DNA of 37,941 bases from Minisyncoccota bacterium (lineage in GTDB: Bacteria > Patescibacteriota > Microgenomatia > PFEM01 > JAFGMK01). Positions 36,218 through 37,941 of this stretch are shown here, piece by piece (the stretch's first letter is position 1; each line of letters starts with the position of its first letter). The DNA lies in contig JAFGMK010000006.1 in the NCBI GenBank assembly GCA_016927565.1, positions 1 to 37,941 of the forward strand, given 5' to 3'. The notes below the pieces were generated by a model that was not told the origin of the DNA, did no database searches, and was given only the letters and a program-made list of their open reading frames with translations. The position numbers were made by a program, and so were the translations under genes.

Positions 36218-37684
36218 GTGATTAATTCTAACAAAAAAATTCTCCTTTCCGAAGAGAAGAAAAAACTCATCCCCAAACCGGTCTGGAAAATCTTTAAAAC
36301 CTTCGCTTCGAAAGGTTATGAGATTTATTTGGTTGGCGGCGGAGTCAGAACCGTCCTGGGCGGCGACAAAAGCCACGATTGTGATCTTACCACCAATGCC
36401 AGTCCGGAAGTCATTCAGGGTCTTTTTGATGATTCTTTTTATGACAATCAATTCGGAACTGTGGGAATTCCGGTCCGATCAGGCAAAAAAGAAGAAGTTT
36501 ATGAAATTACCACCTACCGGACAGAAGAAGGCTATGCCGACCGGCGCCATCCCGACCGGGTAAGATGGGGCGAATCCCTGGAAGAGGATTTAAAAAGAAG
36601 AGAACTCACTTTTAATGCGATTGTGATTGGTCCCGCACTCACCAAAAAAACCCCAGGGAAACCCTCCGAATGGGACGGAAAAAGTTTAGAAATGATCGAT
36701 CTTTTTGGCGGTCAAAAGGACTTCAAAGATAAATTGGTTCGGACAGTCGGTGACCCAAACCAGCGATTTGCCGAAGATGCCCTGAGAATGATACGGGCAA
36801 TTCGTTTTGCCGCCCAGCTGGGTTTCATCATCGAAGGGCAAACCCTGGCGGCAATTCAAAATAATGCCGCTTTAATCCAACAAATCAGCGCCGAAAGAAT
36901 TCGGGATGAGCTCTTTAAGATTCTGGGAAGCAATTATCCTTATGAAGGTTATGTCTTTTTGAGAAATTCCGGTCTGGCCCAGAAAATTCTGCCCGAGGTA
37001 GAAAATTGCTTCGATGTCCAGCAAAAAAGCCCCGGCCGGCATCACATCCACGATGTCGGTGTCCACTCTTTGCTTTCAATGAAACTCGTTCCCTCGAAAG
37101 ACCCGCTGGTTCGTCTGGCTACCCTACTTCACGATGTCGGCAAGCCGGCTACGCGGCAAGTCGAAGAGAGCGGTTTAGTCACTTTTCATAATCACGAAAT
37201 TATTTCCACCTCAATCGCTTATAATGTTGGCAAACGCCTCCGGCTCTCCAAAAAACAGCTTAAGAAACTGACTACCCTGGTTCGATGGCATCAATTCACG
37301 GTCAATGAGAGACAGTCCGACAAGGCCATTCGCCGCTTCATCCGGCGAGTAGGTAAAGAAAATCTTGAAGCAATGCTGGCTTTAAGAGTCGGCGACCGGC
37401 TGGGCGGCGGCGCCCGGGAAACTTCCTGGCGGTTGGAGCGATTTAAAAAAAGATTGACTGAAGTTCAAAAACAACCCTTCACAGTCAAAGATCTGAAAAT
37501 TAACGGCCACGAAATAATGGAATTTTTAAAAATCAATCCCGGACCTCTGGTCGGCAAAATCCTAGCCGGACTTTTCACCGAGGTGGAAAAAGGAAAGCTG
37601 GAAAACCAAAGAGAGGCGCTTTTGAAAAAAGCTAAAGAAATCAATTCAAGTATTTTTAATCAGGAAGAGGAAAGGAAAAAATGA
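36218..37684 (+). CDS. CCA tRNA nucleotidyltransferase / poly(A) polymerase family with HD domain
   Basis: YLVGGGVRTVLGGDKSHDCDLTTNA; RFAEDALRMIRAIRFAAQLGF; LLHDVGKP HD motif; GTG start. Confidence 0.92.
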   Translation: MINSNKKILLSEEKKKLIPKPVWKIFKTFASKGYEIYLVGGGVRTVLGGDKSHDCDLTTNASPEVIQGLFDDSFYDNQFGTVGIPVRSGKKEEVYEITTYRTEEGYADRRHPDRVRWGESLEEDLKRRELTFNAIVIGPALTKKTPGKPSEWDGKSLEMIDLFGGQKDFKDKLVRTVGDPNQRFAEDALRMIRAIRFAAQLGFIIEGQTLAAIQNNAALIQQISAERIRDELFKILGSNYPYEGYVFLRNSGLAQKILPEVENCFDVQQKSPGRHHIHDVGVHSLLSMKLVPSKDPLVRLATLLHDVGKPATRQVEESGLVTFHNHEIISTSIAYNVGKRLRLSKKQLKKLTTLVRWHQFTVNERQSDKAIRRFIRRVGKENLEAMLALRVGDRLGGGARETSWRLERFKKRLTEVQKQPFTVKDLKINGHEIMEFLKINPGPLVGKILAGLFTEVEKGKLENQREALLKKAKEINSSIFNQEEERKK

Positions 37685-37941
37685 CTGACACTGCACCCCG
37701 ATCGGAAGCAGCCGGCTTGACTGAGAGATTAAAAGAACTTGGAGAGAAAACCAGAGGCAAATTGCGAGATGACTTCCTTCAGGGTCATCGAGAAAAAAGC
37801 CGTCATTATCAAGAAAGAGGCGTTTTATCCCAAACCCGATCAGTCGTCGGAGAAAAAGATCCTGATGGTATGATTTTTGAAGCCCGGGAAGTACAAGTCT
37901 TTGGCGCCGAATCAGAACCAGAAAGTGACCCCAAATCAGAA
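37681..37941 (+). CDS. 5' part of a CDS truncated by window edge
   Basis: ATGA overlap with upstream stop; open frame MTDTAPRSEAAGLTERLKELGEKTRGK... to the end. Confidence 0.6.
   Translation, partial: MTDTAPRSEAAGLTERLKELGEKTRGKLRDDFLQGHREKSRHYQERGVLSQTRSVVGEKDPDGMIFEAREVQVFGAESEPESDPKSE

Noticed and set aside
36197-36451. N-terminal extension of RecJ in the ORF track
   Set aside because: It is antisense to the start of the CCA/polyA polymerase gene and its promoter; RecJ most likely starts at 36196.
1-37941. CRISPR array
   Set aside because: No regularly spaced direct repeats with unique spacers were seen.

Overview
The window looks like a Patescibacteria/CPR-type chromosome segment; that affiliation is inferred from protein style, not demonstrated. 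Its left and centre (about 1.8-23.9 kb) hold an AT-rich accessory island, and housekeeping genes flank it. Two closely related large serine recombinases (1835-3154 and 21844-23154) bracket most of the island. Between them lies (i) a minus-strand, tightly packed or overlapping gene train of about 12 kb. It starts with a UmuD/LexA-type autocleavable repressor and continues with a type ISP-like restriction-modification enzyme, an OLD-family ATPase/TOPRIM nuclease, a DUF2130 protein, a DUF2779 nuclease, a TPR protein, a phage Mu gpF-like Cys-motif+TPR protein, a HEAT-like protein and a TIR protein. (ii) Divergent to it is a small phage-like packaging module: an HNH protein with an apparent AUA start, a conditional-terminator-like leader, tandem MTases with deviant motif IV, and small and large terminase, but no capsid genes. 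(iii) Next comes a strongly structured non-coding segment that sequesters the Shine-Dalgarno of a PD-(D/E)XK protein. The right side carries tRNA-Gln(CUG), an MFS transporter, an Fe-S aldo/keto reductase, gltX, a D-Ala-D-Ala carboxypeptidase, and an archaeal-type AspRS fused to a YbaK-like editing domain behind a T-box with what appears to be an ultrashort Stem I. It also carries recJ, a CCA/polyA polymerase, and a second structured-RNA region near 33.5 kb. The best candidates for an undescribed system are the repressor-controlled defence operon and the RNA-led nuclease cassette. All domain calls were made by eye; no database search was run.
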